Positions 61,045-64,000 of a stretch of DNA of 64,000 nt are shown here, piece by piece. Position 1 is the stretch's first letter; every line of letters starts with the position of its first letter. Made by a program: the position numbers and the translations under genes. Origin of the DNA: Pyxidicoccus sp. MSG2 (GTDB lineage Bacteria > Myxococcota > Myxococcia > Myxococcales > Myxococcaceae); contig NZ_JAPNKC010000001.1 of the NCBI RefSeq assembly GCF_026626705.1, forward strand, positions 8,450,001 to 8,514,000, in the 5' to 3' direction. A model generated the notes under the pieces. The model saw only the letters and a program-made list of their open reading frames with translations, did not search any database and was not told the origin of the DNA.

Positions 61045-64000
61045 GGCGCGGCCTCCGGAGGAGACATGGAGTTGATGGCACGGTCGACGATGGGGCCCAT
61101 GGAGATGCCCCGGATTTCGTCGATGCTGACCAGCCTGGCCAGCCCGCCCATGGTGATGCGCAGGCTGCCGAAGCCGTTGTTGAAGCTCACCCGCACGTGC
61201 TCCGGATAGCCCAGGCTCAACGCGTAGCGGACGCGGTTGGTGGCGGCATCCGTGTGGTGCGGGTCCTCGAGGTCGAGCAGGTCGAGCAGGTGGCGGTTGC
61301 CGATGCGCACGATTTCCGCGCGGCCGTTGACGCTGCGGTCCCTGGCGGAGATGACCACGGCCGCATTGCCGTCGAAGGGCTCGCCCCGGGACGACTGCAC
61401 GCCGGTGGCCCGCACGTGGGCCTCCAGGGTGGAGTTCTTCCCCTGGTAGTCCAGCACGCACTGTCCGGTGATGCGCCCCCCGCGCACGCCCATCTCCAGC
61501 TGACTGATGGAGACCACGCTCTGGTTGATGGACAGGTTGCCGGCCAGGGGCGCGATGGAGATTCGCGGGGTGACGATGCGGCCCACCGACATGAAGCCGC
61601 CGCGCGAGATCAGGGGGTGCTGGTCGGCGAAGCGAAGCATCGAGTACGGATTCACGTCGATGTCGCTCAGCAGCCGGACCTGGCCCTGGGTGAACTCCAC
61701 GTTCTCGGTCAGCGGCACGTTGCCGTCGAGCGTGTCGATCTCGACTCCTGCTTCGGGCACCTGCAGGTTCACGTTCTGGAAGAGGAGGTTGGAGAGGGTG
61801 CGGAAGACCACGAGGTCGGGCGAAGCCACCCGGAAGTCGACCGTGACCTTGCCGCTGCTCTCGATGCGACCGGGCTGCGCGAGCTTGGACAGGTCCTGCG
61901 CCAGCTCACCCCGGACCGCGAGGAGGCGCCGGTCGTCGCTGAGGTCGAGCCGGCCCTGGGCCGTCAGCGAGGTGCTGGTGCTGGCAATGGACAGCTGCAG
62001 GTCGGGGACGTGGATGACGCCATTGGGCTTGCGCCGAACGGAGAACGACCCTTCCAGGTCCTGGACCGGATAGGGCAGCACTGGCTTCTGTTCGAGGGTG
62101 CGGACCTTCAGGCGTTGTTTCAGCTCGATTTCGTCCGCTTCCAGCTTCTCGGTGAAGGTGGCGGTGGTGGCGCTCGACACGTCGGTGAGTGACACCCGGC
62201 GGTCGCTCATGCCCACGCTGAGCCTCTCCAACGTCAGGTCGCTGTGGACGGTTCGCCGTGGCCCGTCGACGAGCGACTCGACCTGCCAACGCATCGCGGG
62301 GACGTTGACCGACAGGGCATCCTGCCGCCAGCGAAGGCCGTGCGCGCCCACCACCGCCTTTCCCTCGAAGCTGGCGGTCCTCAGTGGGGTGGGGACGAGG
62401 CTCGCGGTTCCGTCGGCGGCGATGTCCGTGAGCACGCCGCGCAGCGTGCCGTGCAGCTCCAGGTTCAGCGCGAGCTTCGAGGCCTCCAGCTCCTTGGGCA
62501 CCCGCGCCCTGGCCAGGAGCGGTGACAGTGCTCCGATGGGCGGAAGGTCGCCCGTCACATCCAGGCGCAGCGCGCGGGTCTTCCGGTCGAACGCCAGTGC
62601 GGCATCGAGTGCCAGCTTCAGCCCCGCCTGGCTGGTGAGCCCCAGCCGGAGCGACGGCTTCCGGCGATCCAGTTCCAGCGTCAGCGTCTGGTGTTGGGGA
62701 CCCGCGTCGAGCTCACCGGCGCGGAGCCCTTCGACTTGAAGGTCCAGGTCGCCCTTGTGCCGCCACGCATCTCCTTGCGAACGCACCACGACGGCGACAC
62801 TGCTGGCCGACACGTCGTCCCAGGCCGGTCGCTGCAGGCGCAGCTCCGTCCGGTGCTCCAGCCGTGGCGAGGGAGAGAAGAGCGCCGCGAGGCTTCCCTT
62901 GGAGGCCACGCTCACGCCCAGCTGCTTCCAGGGAATGCGGGCGGCGACGGACTCGGGGATGAAGGGCCGGGCGGCCACGAGGTCCGGCGTCTGGGCGGCC
63001 AGGGTGTATGCCACCTCGTCGGTTCCCTTGGTGGCATCCAGCGACGCGTGCAGCGTGCCCGCGTCGAGCTCCAGCCGGACGCGGGCACGGCTGCGCCGAG
63101 GATCGTCCATCTGGGGGAACACCTCCGACGCGTTGAGCTTCACGTGCACGGGGCCCTTCAGCACCTCGCGTCCATCCGCCGTGACGACCTGGAGCGCCCG
63201 CACGGGCACGTCTGCCTTCAGCGCGAAGGGCGGCTCACTCGCGAGTTGGAGCTGGAGCTGCAGTCCCAGACGTTCCGCCGTCGCACGGAGCCCGGAGGCA
63301 CGGACGTCCAGGGCATCCACCATTCCGGACAGCGCGACGTCTCCCGAGACCCTGATGGGCGAGGAGAGGTCTGGCCGCAGTTGGTGGGCCTTCAGCTCGA
63401 AGGAGGCCTTCGGGATACGAAGCGCGGTGGGCCCACCGACAGCGAGCCCCGTGAGCGCGACTGTGAGCTGAGCGGCGAACCCCTTCGGGGAGTCTGGGGT
63501 CGCCACCAGCGAGACGCTGCCACCGCCGAGTGCCACCCGGAGCTCGTCTTGAGCGAGCTGAAGCTCCGCGACGTCGACGTCCAGGCCGAGTCTGCCCTGG
63601 TCTCCCAGCTGCGGCATGTCGCTGAGCGTGACCTCCCGGGCGTCCAGGTGCACCTTGCCGCGCTCGACCGAGAACGGACGCCAATCGGCGGGGACCCATT
63701 GCAGCAGCTTCCCGAGGTCCACATCCGCCAGGGCCCGTGTCAGAACGGGCGGCACTTCCTCCGCATCCGGAAGCACCAGCTGCGCTTGCACCTCGGTGCT
63801 GTCGGCAAGCCGGGTGCGCTCCAGCTCGAGCGCGATGTGTTGCTTCTCACCGTCGAACTTCGCCGACGCCGCGCCGTGAAGCAGCTCGCGGAGCGTGAAC
63901 CGCGAATCGAAGGTCTGTCGCGCGACATCGAGGTCCACCTGCGCGCGCGCGGCCGACGCCCCCACCTCCGCGGAGAGGACCAGCTCCAGCGCGGCCAGGG
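61041..64000 (-). CDS. AsmA/TamB-like envelope protein (N-terminus outside window)
   Basis: The frame is open from the window edge to a TGA at 61041-61043, giving the last 986 residues or so. The first visible residues (LAALELVLSAEV) join in frame to the rest, so the apparent GTG at 63965 is not a start. The protein is a long series of beta-strand repeats with few cysteines or charges. The C-terminal part (SYRGGFMSVGRIVTPRISIAPLAGNLSINQ-like, about 200 residues from the end) resembles the AsmA/DUF748 and TamB class of proteins that form grooves for lipid transport between membranes. The exact family is uncertain without a search. It is the first gene of the lipoprotein and PD40/TPR operon. 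Confidence 0.75.
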   Translation of the reverse strand, partial: LAALELVLSAEVGASAARAQVDLDVARQTFDSRFTLRELLHGAASAKFDGEKQHIALELERTRLADSTEVQAQLVLPDAEEVPPVLTRALADVDLGKLLQWVPADWRPFSVERGKVHLDAREVTLSDMPQLGDQGRLGLDVDVAELQLAQDELRVALGGGSVSLVATPDSPKGFAAQLTVALTGLAVGGPTALRIPKASFELKAHQLRPDLSSPIRVSGDVALSGMVDALDVRASGLRATAERLGLQLQLQLASEPPFALKADVPVRALQVVTADGREVLKGPVHVKLNASEVFPQMDDPRRSRARVRLELDAGTLHASLDATKGTDEVAYTLAAQTPDLVAARPFIPESVAARIPWKQLGVSVASKGSLAALFSPSPRLEHRTELRLQRPAWDDVSASSVAVVVRSQGDAWRHKGDLDLQVEGLRAGELDAGPQHQTLTLELDRRKPSLRLGLTSQAGLKLALDAALAFDRKTRALRLDVTGDLPPIGALSPLLARARVPKELEASKLALNLELHGTLRGVLTDIAADGTASLVPTPLRTASFEGKAVVGAHGLRWRQDALSVNVPAMRWQVESLVDGPRRTVHSDLTLERLSVGMSDRRVSLTDVSSATTATFTEKLEADEIELKQRLKVRTLEQKPVLPYPVQDLEGSFSVRRKPNGVIHVPDLQLSIASTSTSLTAQGRLDLSDDRRLLAVRGELAQDLSKLAQPGRIESSGKVTVDFRVASPDLVVFRTLSNLLFQNVNLQVPEAGVEIDTLDGNVPLTENVEFTQGQVRLLSDIDVNPYSMLRFADQHPLISRGGFMSVGRIVTPRISIAPLAGNLSINQSVVSISQLEMGVRGGRITGQCVLDYQGKNSTLEAHVRATGVQSSRGEPFDGNAAVVISARDRSVNGRAEIVRIGNRHLLDLLDLEDPHHTDAATNRVRYALSLGYPEHVRVSFNNGFGSLRITMGGLARLVSIDEIRGISMGPIVDRAINSMSPPEAAP

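Overview
The window is high-GC (about 70%) DNA, densely packed with genes, from a myxobacterium of the Myxococcaceae (Myxococcus, Pyxidicoccus or Corallococcus type). This rests on two myxobacterial paralogous domains (a DUF2378/TIGR02265 protein at 16.9 kb and a TIGR02266 PilZ-like domain at 53.4 kb), a prkA-yeaH-spoVR operon, very large secreted multidomain proteins and many lipoproteins. I see about 41 protein genes. I found no tRNA, rRNA, CRISPR array, insertion sequence or prophage. The region reads as ordinary chromosome with some unusual gene groupings.

Layout. 0-12 kb: the end of an unknown gene, a U32-family protein, a dienoyl-CoA reductase-like SDR, a 1,854-residue surface lipoprotein with lamin-tail domains, and an M3 oligopeptidase. 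12-20 kb: a lipase with its foldase, glycogen phosphorylase, a DUF2378 protein, a PhcB-like methyltransferase and an M23 peptidase. 20-25 kb: the prkA-yeaH-spoVR operon, which in other bacteria is tied to starvation, stress and sporulation. 25-32 kb: an ABC-2 exporter, a frameshifted secreted protein, a GT39-like membrane glycosyltransferase, ruvX, and a two-gene locus that looks like a type III secretion translocator with its TPR chaperone. 32-39 kb: an M48 protease, a TPR lipoprotein, two ArsA-type ATPases, and divergently a phasin-like coiled-coil protein with an orphan ParA, facing a PhaR-type regulator. 39-50 kb: a zinc-ribbon/DUF3426 membrane protein, a helical-repeat protein, TatA, a glycerophosphodiesterase, a beta-barrel protein, a large S41 processing protease, an EI24 membrane protein and glutamate-cysteine ligase. 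50-64 kb: a small beta-barrel protein, then alaS leading into a lipoprotein and a PilZ-Hsp70 fusion, and finally an AsmA/TamB-like protein, a lipoprotein and a PD40/TPR protein joined by overlapping start and stop codons.

The most interesting groupings are: (1) the HrpF/NolX-like translocator with a SycD-like chaperone at 30.1-32.1 kb, with no secretion apparatus nearby; (2) the ArsA-ArsA / phasin-like-ParA / PhaR cluster at 34.9-38.9 kb, which could be a ParA-type positioning system for an intracellular body; (3) a PilZ-like domain fused to an Hsp70 ATPase, translationally coupled to alaS; and (4) a secreted-protein gene at 26.7 kb split by a one-base frameshift. Functions come from motif recognition by eye. 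No database search was run.
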